The notes below the pieces were generated by a model that did not search any database, was not told where the DNA came from, and saw only the letters and a program-made list of their open reading frames with translations. Both the position numbers and the translations under genes were made by a program. 64,000 bases of DNA from Bisporella sp. PMI_857 (lineage: Eukaryota > Ascomycota > Leotiomycetes > Helotiales > Helotiaceae): NCBI GenBank assembly GCA_021307315.1, contig JAJSPD010000004.1, forward strand, positions 1 to 64,000. The letters are read 5' to 3'. Shown here in pieces: positions 47,938 to 60,965 of this stretch. Each line of letters opens with the position of its first letter. The stretch's first letter is position 1.

Positions 47938-48215
47938 ATATACGGGGTTCTGCCTTCTTGTTCCTCGAAGGAAGAAGTGTCGGTGTTTGCTTTGTAGTAA
48001 TGTGATTTATTGTTTCGCAAACTCGCGAGCTTTAGCTTGATTCAACTGTGGATTTAATCTTTTCTTATTTTTTATGCCTGCTCGAAAGCTTTAATTTTAG
48101 TTTTTATCCTCGCACTCGATATGCTGTTGAGCGCTCGGACGGGACGGTCTATTTCGCATGACCCGGAAAGCGTGGCAAAATCTTGGGAGATATTGTAATG
48201 TTATATAGAATATAG
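47938..48215 (+). repeat. Interspersed repeat, copy D
   Basis: tatacggggttctgccttct at the left and catgacccggaaagcgtgg plus gggagatattgtaatgtta at the right match copy A (about 137-296) in the same order and orientation. The middle has diverged and is longer. Confidence 0.7.
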
Positions 48216-48715
48216 AATATAGAAGATATATAGATGTCACATTCGACCTGTCCTATAGCGGATCTTGCCTGGATCTCTCTTGTTTTATCAAGCCATGAAA
48301 AGTCTCCAGAGGCAAACTTTTGGCCTGAGAAGATATAGAAAGTATCGAAAGCACGTAGCATGGCTTAGGGCATTTGATCCAATTTAGTTCGCTGAAATGA
48401 TTGTCAATCTCCACCAACCCAATGATGCTAAATCCGATATTAAAAATACAAGTAGTAAGCAATTAAGTAGTAATTAAGTGTTACATAAAAAGATTATCGC
48501 ACTTAATATTAAACTAACTGTTCTTGTTAGGTAACGAACCATTTAGCAAATGTCTCTGTGTATGTTTACCGAGGGTTATTTTTATCTCTTAAAGTACAAG
48601 AATTAGTATGACGCTGGTGATGCTTCAAATAATAGCTTAATATCTCTCATGGGACACGTAATTGCTTTTGGATCTCACTCTATATCCTTGATATCTTAGC
48701 GTCTCCTAGGTAGAT

Positions 48716-49256
48716 AGAGAGCGTGGAACACCATGGCGTTCGTTACTAGGTGTCGATGTATCCTGGGATAGATCCTCGGTTATAGCGTCTGTTGACTGAG
48801 AATCTGCTTGTGTAGGCTTGGCTGTCTCATCATCCTATTTATTCTGTTCAGCAGCATGATCCTGTGCAGCGGGTATCTGATCATGTGAAACAAATTGAGA
48901 GGGAAGGCATATTCTGATCCCAAAGATCATGATGACGAGTTGTTAACCACTTACCCGCCCAAGGCACTCATCTTAAGGTGCTATTCGCTGCAAAAAATTC
49001 GCCATGTTGAGTAGCAGGTCCTGTCAACATCTTAGATAGCTACTTGCTCGAGAAGATACGCTTCGAAGAGACAAACCACGTTGGCCAGTGTCGTATCAAT
49101 TCTTGCAATGAATCCAGCAAATTTCCTGAAGAAACAATTGTGATAGAGTCCTGGTCTGTGGGCGGACTTGCTTGCACTTGAGTTAGGTCTATTTTGTTCC
49201 GACGCCATGTCTGTGGAGTTTCTTTGAAAGGGTAAACCTCCAAGTGTCAAACTCAA
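48716..49256 (-). pseudogene. Possible broken hypothetical gene
   Basis: A frame from ATG 49207 encodes a basic N-terminus and RKFAGFIARIDTTLANVV to a stop at 49032. Downstream pieces continue in shifted frames, interrupted by stops, to an acidic Ser/Thr/Asp-rich tail near 48716-48870. A donor-like ggtaagtgg is present near 48957. It could be a spliced live gene or a relic; the internal stops favour a relic. No family recognised. Confidence 0.25.
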
Positions 49257-50497
49257 ATGTTGGAGATGTTTCAGTAAGATCGACGTTGATGAATAGCCTT
49301 GACTACTACGATATCTTTAGGTTTCTTATAGTCGAACATAGAGATCTGACATCCTCAAAAGAGGCAACAAGAAGGGATTCGTTGTAGAGTTTGTTTTTTG
49401 AATCAAGATCTGCAGATAGAGGTTGAGTCGTCAGTTAGATAAGTTGTGCATGGGAACTTCCCCGACTGGGACGACCACCCAATGCCCATATTGCTTTTCC
49501 CACTGCAGCCAACGTATCATGAAGAGGCAATTCCGTTGGAGCGATGCACATCAATGACCTATAATGTAACATGATGCAACTGAGAAACATAAAAAAAAAA
49601 AAGGCTGCGGCGGCTATCGGCTTGCGTCAGCAGGCGGTGTAGTACTTTGTACGTACAGTATATGCAAAGGATCGCAAACAGCTAAGACAAATTGACTTGG
49701 GTTGTATTTGAAACCCCAAAAGTAAACGTCAAGTTTAAAAAAATAAGGCACAGCATTGTCCCTTGGTATTTGTATCTGTATTTCATAACAAGGCAGGCAC
49801 GACCCTCCAGCATGTTGTTGAGCAAAGTGAAGACGCCATCATGGGCTGCTCTGGCGCAATTGTGACTCGTCCCCAAGTTCCAGGACGCAGCAGCCACAGC
49901 ACCAGCAAACACGAGCACAAGCACGAGCACGCAAGCAGAACCATTATAAGGCCAGGGTAAGATTATGCTTGCTCACGCTTCCAACACATCCATACGTCAA
50001 AAAGACACAATCACCACGCAGAACTCGACCTTGGGCCTTGCAGACTGGAATGGTTGCGCGCATCAGCAAGCACAACGGAAGATGAATTGTACGCAGGATG
50101 TCCCATATACTTGGCGGAGCAGCGAGGAGGAAGAGGAGGCCGATGATGGACACCCTGTCTGGTCGGATCAGGAGAGCAGTGCCGCCTCGAACAGTGAGAT
50201 CCCTCTTTTTTTTCTTCTTCTTCTTCTCTTTGTCTCCCCACCATTGTCTGCATCAGACCCAAGTGGATGGTAGGGTACTACAAGGAATAAATAAATTACC
50301 CCTTTGTCACATACGGCGTGGTGGTGGTGGTTTGTTGATTAGGATACATGCGGAGACAATCAAATGTCGTGGGGGAAACACTTCAGCTCCCAGCTCTGCA
50401 CTCCACAGAAGCTCTCCCGCCGCCAGTGGAGCTTTGCCGCCCGCCTACTGTCCCCATCGTGAAAAACCCCCCATCTTTACTAGCACTCTTATGAACA
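49257..50497. other. Intergenic, DUG2 promoter side
   Basis: No gene recognised. Microsatellite-like cttcttcttcttc near 50213-50227 and an acgagcacaagcacgagcac run near 49910-49930 are present. Confidence 0.5.
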
Positions 50498-53465
50498 ATG
50501 ACTTCTGTTTTTGGCGCACGCGTTCCGGTTCTGCAATCCCACAACACATCCGTGCTTCTTGCTGACAGAGCTACAGCCGCGGATAGCAGCGATGAAGAGC
50601 CGGGTGACGCACTGGAGCGACCAGTCAACGATGGGGTCAAGGATCCCCCAGAGCTGACGCACCACCTCGAAAATGATAGTTCGGTTTTGAGCCTCGCTGC
50701 GAGCGATCGATTCGTTTATGCCGGCACACAAGAGGGGGATATTACGGTATGGTCCCTCGCCACTTTTGAGCGGGTTACGAAGATCAAAGCACACGCTGGC
50801 GCGGTCCTCTGCCTCTTCTTATCACAAGACCGACAGCTTCTCTTCTCCAGTGCAGGGGATGCCATTGTCAACGTTTACTGCCCAGACAGCTTAACGCGGT
50901 TATATTCAATCTACAGCACATACGATGTTGGCGAGCTATTCAGCGTAGCATACTCTGCTCAGTTCGAAACTGTCTATCTGGGGGCACAAAATACCAGCAT
51001 ACAATGGGTGAGCTTGAAGGATTCCGCAGCCAGACCGGCACCCAACCCGGAACGGCATCCCAATCGCAGAAACCACAGATTCTTTGATTCAGTAGCACGT
51101 GGAGGAACAGCAACGCCGAGACCAGAGCCTACAACAATGGAGGAGGGAGAGCAGGTTGAGATTGACAAGGCACACATGATGCATTATGCACATTACGGAT
51201 ACGTGTACTGTATGCTGCTTGTGAGAGGGGTCAGTCGCTTGGTGGATTCAGATGAGGACATGTTGATATCTGGTGGTGGAGATGGCACGATCAAGCTCTG
51301 GAAACTCTCGAATGATCAAAGCCAGGGAATCAAAGAGGTCGCAGTCCTTGGCGATGATGATGCAGAGTCGGTTCTATCCATGGCAGTAGATGGATCGTTT
51401 CTATACAGCAGTAAGTTAGAAGGGGTCATTGAGCTGTGGGATCTGGATACCAAGCAAAAGTTACGGGTCATCAAGGCACATAGAGGAGATGCTATGACTT
51501 TGCAGATGGGGTGGGGGCATTTGTGGAGTGCCGGTTCAACTGGATTTGCTAGAGTAAGTGGTGGTTTTTGTCTAGTTTTGAGAAATACTGATCTCTATTT
51601 AGAAATATAGCACTGTCCAATATGGCCAATACCAAAACCCCGCAACCTTCAGCCAGAAATATCAGTGTGTCAAAAGATGGAAGGCTCACGAAGGCCGAAT
51701 CTTAGCATCTGCGATCACAACCTATAATAAGCAGCAGTTTTATATCACTGGGGCAAATGATAATTCTGTTTCGGTTTGGAATATTACCGGTTGTGGACCA
51801 CATGCATATACGAAAAGTGAGGTACATGAGAACCAATTAATCAAGTCACTGCAAGAATTTGTATCATTTAAGACTATCTCAGCCCGGCCTGATCATGCTG
51901 AAGACTGCAGACGTGGTGCTACATTCCTACGCACCCTATTCAAGAAGCATGGGGCGGTAACGGAGATGTTAAATACAGACAATCGTCATAACCCTGTGGT
52001 CTATGCAAAATTCAAAGGCAATCCTGCTACCTCCGGGAGTCGGAAGAAGATACTGTTTTACGGTCATTATGATGTGGTTCCTGCAGACAACAAACTTGGG
52101 CATTGGATCATCGATCCTTTCCAGATGAAAGGCGTCAACGGCTATTTATATGGTCGTGGTGTTTCTGACAATAAAGGGCCTATTATGGCTGCACTTTATG
52201 GCGTTGTTGACTTAGTTCAAGGCAAGGCGCTTGACTCCGATATCACTTTCCTTATCGAAGGTGAAGAAGAATCCGGATCTCGAGGCTTCAAGGAAGCTGT
52301 ACGGAGACACAAGGAACTCATTGGCGAGATTGACTACATCATTCTTGCAAACTCTTACTGGCTCGACGATGAAGTTCCTTGCTTGACATACGGTCTGCGA
52401 GGTGTGCTTCATGCAACGGTTAAGGTTGACTCCATCCACCCTGACATGCATTCTGGTGTGGATGGATCTTTCATGATGGATGAGCCTCTGTTTGACCTGA
52501 CTGCTGTCCTCGCAAAGCTCAAAGGCTTGCATAACCGCATCCAAATCCCTGGCTTCTACGATCACATCCTACCCCTTACACTAGCTGAGGAAGAACGTTA
52601 TGACGATATCACCGAAACCCTCCTTCGTCGTAACCCCTCACTCGGCCCAGCAGAAACTCTCAAAGCTTCCCTGATGGCACGGTGGCGAGAACCGAATCTG
52701 ACCATCCATCGCTACAAGGTCTCAGGCCCTGATGGCTCGTTAGTTTCATCTCACGCCTCGGCAGCCATTTCTCTTCGCCTTGTCCCCAATCAAGAAGTTG
52801 AGGATGTAGCTAAATCACTAACCACGTTCCTTCAAGATCGCTTCGCGGAGCTGGATACTCACAATCACCTCAGCATCACCATTGACAACACGGCTGATGC
52901 CTGGCTCGGAGATCCCGAGAATGAGATCTTTCGCACGCTTGAAGAAGCTATTATGGAGGTTTGGGGCCCCATTGGCGAGACAAGACGCTCGTCCGTCCCA
53001 ACTTCGGTACAACCAAAAAAGCCCAACACCCCTACTCAAAGCCCAAGCCTGAAGCCCAGCCCAACAACTACCACCACTTTGATTGGAAGCAGCGACCACA
53101 CCTCTCACGCGGCATCGTCCATCAAATCTCCGCCTTCGACCTCTGTTCCACTAATTTCTCGTCCTGCTATTCCTCGTCGCAATTCCTCTATCTCATCCTT
53201 CACGCATACCATTACACCGCTAGCGCCACCACCACCCAAGCCCTCTACACTGAAGACAGGTCGTAAGCCCTTGTACATCCGTGAAGGAGGTTCGATTCCC
53301 AGCATCCGGTTTTTGGAGAAGGAGTTCGGCGCTCCAGCTGCCCATCTGCCTTGTGGACAGGCGAGTGATAGCGCCCACTTGGATAACGAGCGTTTGAGAG
53401 TGAAGAATCTGATGCGGAGCCGAGAGATTTTTGGCAAGGTATTCGGACGGTTAGGAAGCCGCTAA
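50498..53465 (+). CDS. DUG2: Glutathione degradosome subunit Dug2 (WD40 + M20 peptidase)
   Basis: Two exons (50498-51553, 51603-53465; intron 49 bp) give 972 aa. Residues about 50-450 are WD40 repeats (YAGTQEGDITVWSL, ISGGGDGTIKLWKL, LEGVIELWDL, GANDNSVSVWNI). Residues from about 460 form an M20 metallopeptidase: FYGHYDVVPAD (metal His/Asp), GRGVSDNKGP, EGEEESGSRG (catalytic Glu) and, near the end, a final metal His in SDSAHLDNE. This two-part layout is diagnostic of Dug2, which with Dug3 breaks down cytosolic glutathione. A Ser/Pro/Thr-rich insert of about 100 residues (roughly 840-915) lies within the peptidase domain before GGSIPSIRFLE. It has no stop and looks like a disordered loop. Confidence 0.94.
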
Positions 53466-54105
53466 CTTATAAGGTCATTCCTTGTGATATCAAGGGGGCT
53501 TCGCATCGTGTTACATAGACTGTGGCGACATCGTACTTGAGGAGAAATATGCTCCGTTGCTGTAAGATATACTTCCAAAAGGAGTTTATGGGAAAGACAA
53601 AAGCCTATAGACCATAGATAATAATGAACAACTGAATTCTTATGAAATATCGTAAATCGAGGAAGAATTAAGAGCCAGTGTGAGATGTACTTCAATTATT
53701 GTAACTCCACCATAAAAAGGATATACTACAGGCGGGACGAGCCGTTCAGCCACGCTTGACTCAAGCGGGCTAGTCTTGTCACGTGGAAAAGAAGCAAAAC
53801 GTAGGCGCCTTTCTTATTCTACTCTAGTAATATAGTGGCAGACATCAGGCATGTCGAAATGTCCACCAACTTCATCTAATTGTAAATTTGTGGGAGATTT
53901 CTGGCTGACTCAGGGACTTGGGAATCTTTCATGACACATGAATGAAATGTCTTGGCACTGGTCATTAGGCGAATGGAAAATCAGAGAAACCGGTTCTTAT
54001 TTAACTGTCATCTTCACACTTCACTTCACTAAACATCAAAGGCAGCTATCAAGGACATTCAGCATAAAATGATATCCTCTTCATTATCAGACAAGATTTA
54101 GAGGG
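53466..54105. other. Intergenic, no gene seen
   Basis: 3' flank of DUG2 followed by the promoter of the TAPT1-like gene. Nothing recognised. Confidence 0.5.
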
Positions 54106-57100
54106 ATGTCGATGTCTATTCAGACAGATTCCCGGAATGGGGAAGAGAGGAATGGCAAGGGGCTCACGAACGGAAACGGGGATACACACAAGATAGGGTC
54201 AGCACTACCTCTCAGTGATGCAACTCAGCTTCAGGATCAGCTGTTGGCTGCCGAAAAGAACGCACATTTGGCTGCTCAACATGTTCTTCAGCTACCATCG
54301 CCCTCACCAACGCCGTCGCCTCGGAGCACTTCTCCGTCATTGGTTGTGGTGGACAGCGCAGCGGAATGGGCAAGCACTCTATCATCCATTCATAGAAGTA
54401 CATTCTCCGAATCATTCGAGAAAATTTTATCTCCCAAACCAGCCTCCAGCTCCATAGATGAGTCTCTTGAGACCCCGCTCCCGATATCAAAGACTCTTCC
54501 TACAACACAGCTTGCTAATATTCTGGAAGAGAAGCCAAGAAAATCGAGAAGGTCATCGGCTTCAAAGTCTCCCTTGGATGATAAAGTCTTCAAGTTGAGC
54601 GCGAGTGAAATTACGGAATTGACTTCAGCACCCGAGTCTCTGCCTGTGACTTCGCCTAGCAGGAGAACATCGGTATCCAGTCATCCATCGCTGGCTCCGT
54701 CAGCACTCCTTGAGAGGAGAGGATCTTTATCAGATGCATCACATCGTGGGTCGGAAGATCAAAAGAAAGATGAGTCCAAGCGAGTGCCTACTGGTGCCGA
54801 GTCACTTAGGATTAATCCTCATGTGGAACGACGGATCTCTGAAGAACAGCCATCATCAGCTCCAGCAAGCATACTAAATAAGCGTCCCGGATACTCTGGG
54901 CGAGCCATTACAACACCCCCTGTTCCCAGCAATCGGATGCCATCCTACACCAAAGCACCAGCCGGGCAGGTCTCTCCTAAAAGGAAACCAATTCATCCAG
55001 CCCTTCGACCGGAGCATTTAGATCTCAACAACATTAGAACACCAGCCAGCGGGAAGCCCATATCCGCCACCGACCCGCCATCGCCAATACCCCAAGACAT
55101 GCCTCTGCCTCCAATGTCTATACCTACATATCTGCACCTCGAGCTTTCTTCTTCCAAGCCTTCACCATTGTATATTTACCGATCAGCATCGAGCGAGTTT
55201 CCATATGAATCATCTAGAATCAAGTTTGAGCGCTTATTGAACTTTTTGTTATTACCACCTGAGTTAGAGCACGTTCTCTTCTTTGGAACGTTTGCATGTT
55301 TAGACGCATTATTGTATACGTTTACCATTCAACCTTTACGATTCTTCAAGGCGCTCGCTATCTTGGTTGGATGGTGGGGCCAGTTGCTGGCTAAGGAGGC
55401 ACAATTCATCGGAGGCTTTGTGTGGCGTGGGGCAGGAAGAATGTGGGAGCGGAGGAGAGATAGGAGCTGCAGCAGGACAGACTCTCCATCACGTTCAAGA
55501 AGTGTATCAAGAGTGAGACGGCCTGCGGCGTCCACAAATCCGTCATATCAGCATTCAACCAGGACTCCGCTAGCAACAAATGGGATTAGTATGGAACAGT
55601 TCAAGGCCGAGCTGGAACGTAAGTCAAGACAAGGTTGGACGAGGAAGCATCGAAGAACAAAGTCTCAGCCCTCAACACTTTCACCATATCATAAGGCAGA
55701 TCTTCTACAAGGTCTTGTAATTATATGCAGTTGCATCATCTTGCTAAAGCTTGATGCAAGCCGAATGTATCACGGCATTAAAGGACAAGATGCTATCAAA
55801 CTTTATGTTATTTACAATCTCCTAGAGGTGAGTCACTCTCCACCGTAGAATCGACATCCCTAACATCATTTAGGTCTTCGACAAATTATTCTCCGCCCTC
55901 GGCCAAGACATTTTCGAGTGTCTCTTCTCTGACGAGACTCTGGAGAGAGACCCAGATGGGCGCTCGCGCATCCTACGTCCTCTCGGTATGTTCGTCCTCG
56001 GCTTAATCTATAACGTAATCCACGCCACATCCCTCTTCTGCCAAATCATTACCCTCAACGTCGCCATAAACTCGCACTCCAACGCACTTCTCACGCTACT
56101 CCTCTCCAACCAATTCGTCGAGATAAAATCTGCGGTCTTCAAGAAATTTGAGAAAGATAATCTCTTCCAGATGACGTGTGCTGATGTTGTAGAGCGCTTC
56201 ACACTGTGGTTCATGCTCGTCATTATCGCATTACGCAACATCATTGAAGTTGGCGCCTTCTCCGTATACGATAGAGAAGCACAATTCATCCCATCCATAT
56301 TTTCTATGTTATCTACCTACTCTGGCGAGGCCTTCAGTCCATTTATTATGGTGATTGGCAGCGAGATGATAGTAGACTGGATAAAGCATGCGTACATCTC
56401 CAAATTCAACGGCATCAAGCCCGCCGTGTACAGTCGCTTCCTCGACATGCTGGCGAAAGACTACTACGCCAATGCCTTTGTAAACCAGAATCTAATCAAA
56501 CGTCTTGGCCTCCCTGTTATCCCGCTCTCTTGCCTCTTCATCCGCTCAAGCGTACAAACGTACAGCACGTACCTCTCCGCAGTTCAAGGCCCGATACCCA
56601 GCACAGCGACGGCGTTGGCACTGGAGGAACCAACACCGATTACGACGGCGGCGCTCGAACACTTTGATACGATCATCCGGCGCGCACTCGGGCAGTCCTC
56701 ATTTCCATTTCAAATGCATTTCCCATCCTCGCTTTCAAACCTTGCCTCAGCAGATGACATCATGGCCGCACTCACCATGCTAACCTTCTTCCTTGTCGCC
56801 TTTCTAGTGCTCCTAGCCTTCAAACTCCTCCTCGGAATGCTCCTTCTCACATACGCGCGGAACAGGTACAGAGGCATGAAATCCCGGGAAGCAAAAAGTT
56901 ATGACACGGGCGGAAAACGAGTCGGGGGATGGGGCATCGTGGAGGTGGGTGACAGCAAGAAACGGTGGATCTATGACGATGACCCCGAAACGCTCGCACG
57001 GATGAAAGAGAAAGAACGAGCTGCCAAAGAAAAGTTGGAGAAGGGTGGAGCCGGTGTGAGTTTCGAGAGGGTGAGTCGATATGAAATGGCAGCGAAGCGT

Positions 57101-57109
57101 ATCTGGTAG
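54106..57109 (+). CDS. TAPT1/Emp65-family ER membrane protein
   Basis: Two exons (54106-55827, 55874-57109; intron 46 bp) give 985 aa. Residues 1-350 are Ser/Pro/Thr-rich and probably cytosolic and disordered. The conserved domain (PF05346, TAPT1/Emp65) starts near residue 360: SRIKFERLLNFLLLPPELE, then VIYNLLEVFDKLFSALGQDI, MFVLGLIYNVIHATSLF, LLSNQFVEIKSAVFKKFEK and DVVERFTLWFML. The family in yeast (Emp65 with Slp1) protects unfolded membrane proteins in the ER. An Arg/Ser-rich insert interrupts the domain near 445-520, as in other filamentous fungi. The C-terminus ends with an amphipathic Lys/Glu-rich stretch. Confidence 0.92.
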
Positions 57110-57969
57110 CTAGCTAGATACTATATCAGAGAAGGCTTGCCGACACAACTTCTGGATACACAACGTGCATCGTTTTCTCTACATCTCTTTCTCTCATCTA
57201 AATCACCTTCACAATAGAGATGACAATGAATCATCCATCATCTTATCTTGAAAAGATCCACAGCAATGCATACTTCCACCATCTTTCCAATTACGAAGCA
57301 AGCATTACATTACACAGAGCAATGGACCGCGTTTTGATCCATCCTCCATCTGCAAGCGAAAAGTGCATTTTAGGCGCCTGAGTATCATCCAGAGCACGAG
57401 CCTCTGCCAAGTGATGTCCACAAGGAGTGATGCTTCAAATCGAACCCCTACATACTATCCTCTCCCCTAAATAAACGTTAAAGTATGGGTCATACGGGTA
57501 TTGCCAAGAGCTTTTGTCGCCAGTCAAGTTAAGAGTTTGACTCTTCTGCCCCATCGCTGCTGGCTCGTGCAAGAAGGAAAAATGGGCATTAAGTGGGTTT
57601 TGCAAGGAGCCGCAAGGGCATATAGCCATTCAGAAGCAGCAATACCCATGGAGCCCACCCTTTAACCTCTATTTAGGGGGGAGGATAGTAGACATCATCA
57701 CAAACTAAGATTATATTATAAATACACTAAATAATGGAGTAACAACGCCTAAAATTACTCTTTTGACTAGCCCTTCTATCGCTAGAGGATGCCAAAGTCA
57801 AGGGTACGAAAAGAACCGTCACCCATTTTACGACTCTCGAGCCACTCTCGCATGGCTAGTCCTTGGCGAGTTCAAGGATGCGATGGTGTGTCCAGAGTGG
57901 GCTGTGAATTATAAAGCTGCTCGATATTCGCATATCACAGAAATGTGGTCTTTGATATTCTAGTGGTAG
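57110..57969. other. Intergenic, no gene seen
   Basis: 3' flank of the TAPT1-like gene. Frames at 57435-57629 and 57763-57963 lack motifs, although 57970 onward begins the acetyltransferase relic. Confidence 0.45.
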
Positions 57970-59339
57970 TTCCATAGGCAATAGCGAGACCGGACCCCCA
58001 TACGCTGGAGAAGCTTCGAGAGCTAGGTATCTGCTTTTCCTTTTGCTTAAATACGACAATTTAAATCCTCTGCAGGCTTCCTCGAGCAATTCTCCTGCGC
58101 CAAACACTCACTGGGCTTCTATGAGAACATCGGCGTTAGCGCACATTATTCCCTTCTAGCTCCCCACACCTTCTCACCAGCCACCATCTACCATGCTATG
58201 GAAATCGTTATTGACAATCATCCCATCTTAAGCGCCATCATCGTGGGCGAAGACACCTCGCATCCGTATTTCGCGCGCGCCTTCTTTCTGTTAACCTCAG
58301 ACGGGCCGTGTTCTTTGACGCACGAAAGCGCGAGGCACTTTAGCTAGACGAGAGATATGCGAAGCTTGATGCCCTCCTTGAAGAGTAGCACAATCTCGAC
58401 TTCGGGTCGATTTTGGAGAATTACCACTCTGGAGAGTCGTTGTCTTGCATTCGGTAGAGAAAAAAATCGGAGTTCTTAGCTTGCTTCATATTCCACCACT
58501 CCTTGAGCGATGGGACCTCTACTTTTTGCGCTTCATCGCTCTTTGTTATCTGCGCTACAGTCACTACCCTCCCCTGGCCAAGAAACTCTTGAGATGCGTG
58601 CGGAAGATGCAATTATCTATCCTATTAAGACGCCTCTCCTTCCATGCTTAGAGGATCCAACTCCTCTCGTCGGTATGCCTTCTTAAATCTGTATGACGCG
58701 AGTATATCGCCCAGTTGCCTAGAGGCACCTGGGCGGCGGCTCCTATCTCCGTATCCACAACTTCTCGCTCAAGATTCCGCTTCATCTCATTCTCTCCTTC
58801 TGTAACATCAGCCTTGGTCACTAGAGTACGCACGCATTCCGCAACCCTTGCAGCAACGGTACAAGCCATCCTAGCCACCGCCATATTCGCCAACCTTCCA
58901 TCAAAATACACAACCCTCACCGTTGACGGCGCTGTCTCCTCTCGGCGATTTCTGCCTCCGCAGCTCGCAGATGAGAATGCCATCGGCTCATATGTGAGTC
59001 GGTATATGTATACACATCACCGTCTACATTCTGCATCTTCAAATTGCCTTTTTCTAAAGCGTGATGAGATGTTGTTGCAAGAAGAAGCAAAGGTGATCCG
59101 TGGTGCGATCCAGAGGCGGTGTTGGAAGAGAATGGAAAATGGGGAGAATAGTGTTTAATCAAAGCGCGGTCGTGACGGGGGCAGCAATAGAGGCAAGCTT
59201 GGTTTCGAGTGCCGATGGGTGCCTCTGTATCGGGATCTCGTGGTTGGGGAATGTGGTGGATGGTGGTTGGGTGGAGAAAGCCATGGAATGTTTGGAAGAT
59301 GGCATGAATGAGTCGGTACAGAAGGGTGAGCGCACTTAG
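57970..59339 (+). pseudogene. Alcohol O-acetyltransferase-like gene, inactivated
   Basis: The remains run in order: RPDPHTLEKLREL, an intron (58027-58074), GFLEQFSCAKHSLGFYENIG and IDNHPILSAIIVGEDTS. A frameshift follows, and stops lie at about 58343 and 58388. The active-site HHxxxDG motif survives as HHSLSDG (58494-58514) in yet another frame. Further on come SATLAATVQAILATAIFANL, SRRFLPPQ and IGSYVS, then a final block to 59339. These match the alcohol acetyltransferase (AATase) branch of the condensation/acyltransferase fold, which makes volatile esters. At least four lesions preclude function. No start codon was found. Confidence 0.75.
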
Positions 59340-59590
59340 GACAGGGATCGGGACATGAGTCTCCGACAAGGATCCGAAAATGCACCTCTTCCCACGGAAA
59401 TCGTTTGAGACCTATTATCTTCCAAAGATTTGTGTCTACTTATACAGCTACTAGGCATGATACCTTATTCGCCATTAATCTATGTGGCTTGTGCAGGAGA
59501 GCGAAGAACTAACACGAATTCATCCTCTTTTCAGCCGACCTTGACACTATTCTCTTTCCTGGGTCAATCTTCTTGGGTCGAGGTCCTCGC

Positions 59591-60230
59591 CTATTTAATG
59601 ACCTCTAGCACATCATGCACAGATTGTGTGAGACTTCTGCTGACATCCAACGTCTCGAGCACCAGGCCGGGCTTTTCCATATAGCTTTTATTATTGAGAG
59701 GAATTATCAACTGGTTCGCCTCAAAAATCTTCTTCAGAATGTTCAAATCCGTATGTTTGGTTTTACTTCCTTCAACTCACTCCGTGTTTGTTGCCCGCTC
59801 TTCCAGTACTTCTTCGGTACAGTGGAGATTAATCCACCGTAATGGCACCCCCACACCATGAGCGATGTCGAGATGTTGTTCAAGAATCCTAGCGTCCGCC
59901 TCGTCGTTTACTACGCTTACAGTCATGGCGATAAGACAGCCCCCTACAAGTAGCTTTCTGATTGCAGAAAATACGGGCTTTCGCACATTACGCCAAAGGC
60001 CGTGATGCTCCCGACCTCTGCCAGGATACACAGCCTGAACTGAATCGATCAAAGGTTGGTTGTCGATGAGATATGTATTCTGGTCTGGAAGCATGGCGAC
60101 AAGACTTTTTGCTATTCTGAACTTGCAAGCGCCCGGGAATCCATTGAGGATGACGAGCTTTCCTTGCGGGTACGCCTTTCTCCAGAGAGGACTCCATTGT
60201 ATAATTGTTTGCCAGCAGAATTCCGAAGCA
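59591..60230 (-). pseudogene. P-loop kinase-like relic
   Basis: A minus-strand frame reads GKLVILNGFPGACKFRIAKSL: the Walker A loop should read GxxGxGK[ST], but the invariant Gly is Cys and the Ser/Thr is Phe-Arg. YLIDNQPLIDSVQAVYPGRG and GHGVGVPLRWINLHC follow. A TGA lies at 59777-59779 and the same frame continues to a stop at 59591-59593 (DLNILKKIFEANQLIIPL). No start ATG was found upstream. A short ATP-dependent kinase-like protein is likely; it resembles fungal AAA-type small kinases. The mutated P-loop plus the stop indicate decay. Confidence 0.65.
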
Positions 60231-60965
60231 GGAAATTTGCGGGTTGATATATTTCAGGAACTGGTGCAAGATGACTCAAATGACTCACTTTCTGGTGTAA
60301 TTCTACAAGGGTTTCTCGCTGATAAAGGATCCCCGTGCTCGTGGCCTGTAGACTTTATGGTATAATTTGTCGTTTAATTTCATTGTAGGCGATTACCAAC
60401 TATGTTTCACGGGTTTCTATAGATGGATAAGACATCAACTAATGAGGGGACCGAAGTTTCTATACGAAATATCTCCACCCGATCAAGTACTTTCTCAAAC
60501 TGGTATTAGTTTCCGGACTTAACTTAGGCACAGGTATGTCTTGTGCGAGCACATGCTCTTTTCACGTCCGTGTTCACCATCATCGGGCTATCGCAGAAAT
60601 ACCACGATATGTTCAAATATTAGGTAGAGCTATATTCGCTACCCAGAATATTAGCCATGGTAGGCATTCAATGGATGGGCAACGGGGGATTGATACTATA
60701 CCAACAAGACGGCGGGAATAAAGTCAAAACCCAGGTCGGTGGTTCCCGGCTTGGCGCATGCGGCCCTTGCAGCAATCCCACTCTTCCACTCTACGACTGG
60801 CGTTTCACACCAAACGTTACTTCAACGATGAGTCAATGATAGTTTTCTCCGTTACACCTGCCTCGATACCTATGCTGTCGCAGACACTTTAGAAAGGTGG
60901 GGGTAAGAATGACTTCGTGGTCAATCGCCCCGGATCCTCCCTAATCCTCCCTCAATCCGCCCAAC
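60231..60965. other. Intergenic, no gene seen
   Basis: Promoter of the alpha/beta hydrolase. No motif-bearing frame. Confidence 0.45.

Noticed and set aside
50098..50565. 155-codon frame overlapping the DUG2 start
   Set aside because: Overlaps the true Dug2 start in another frame; includes a CTT microsatellite.
53280..53300. B-box-like ggttcgattccc
   Set aside because: Falls within the DUG2 coding sequence with no A-box or cloverleaf.
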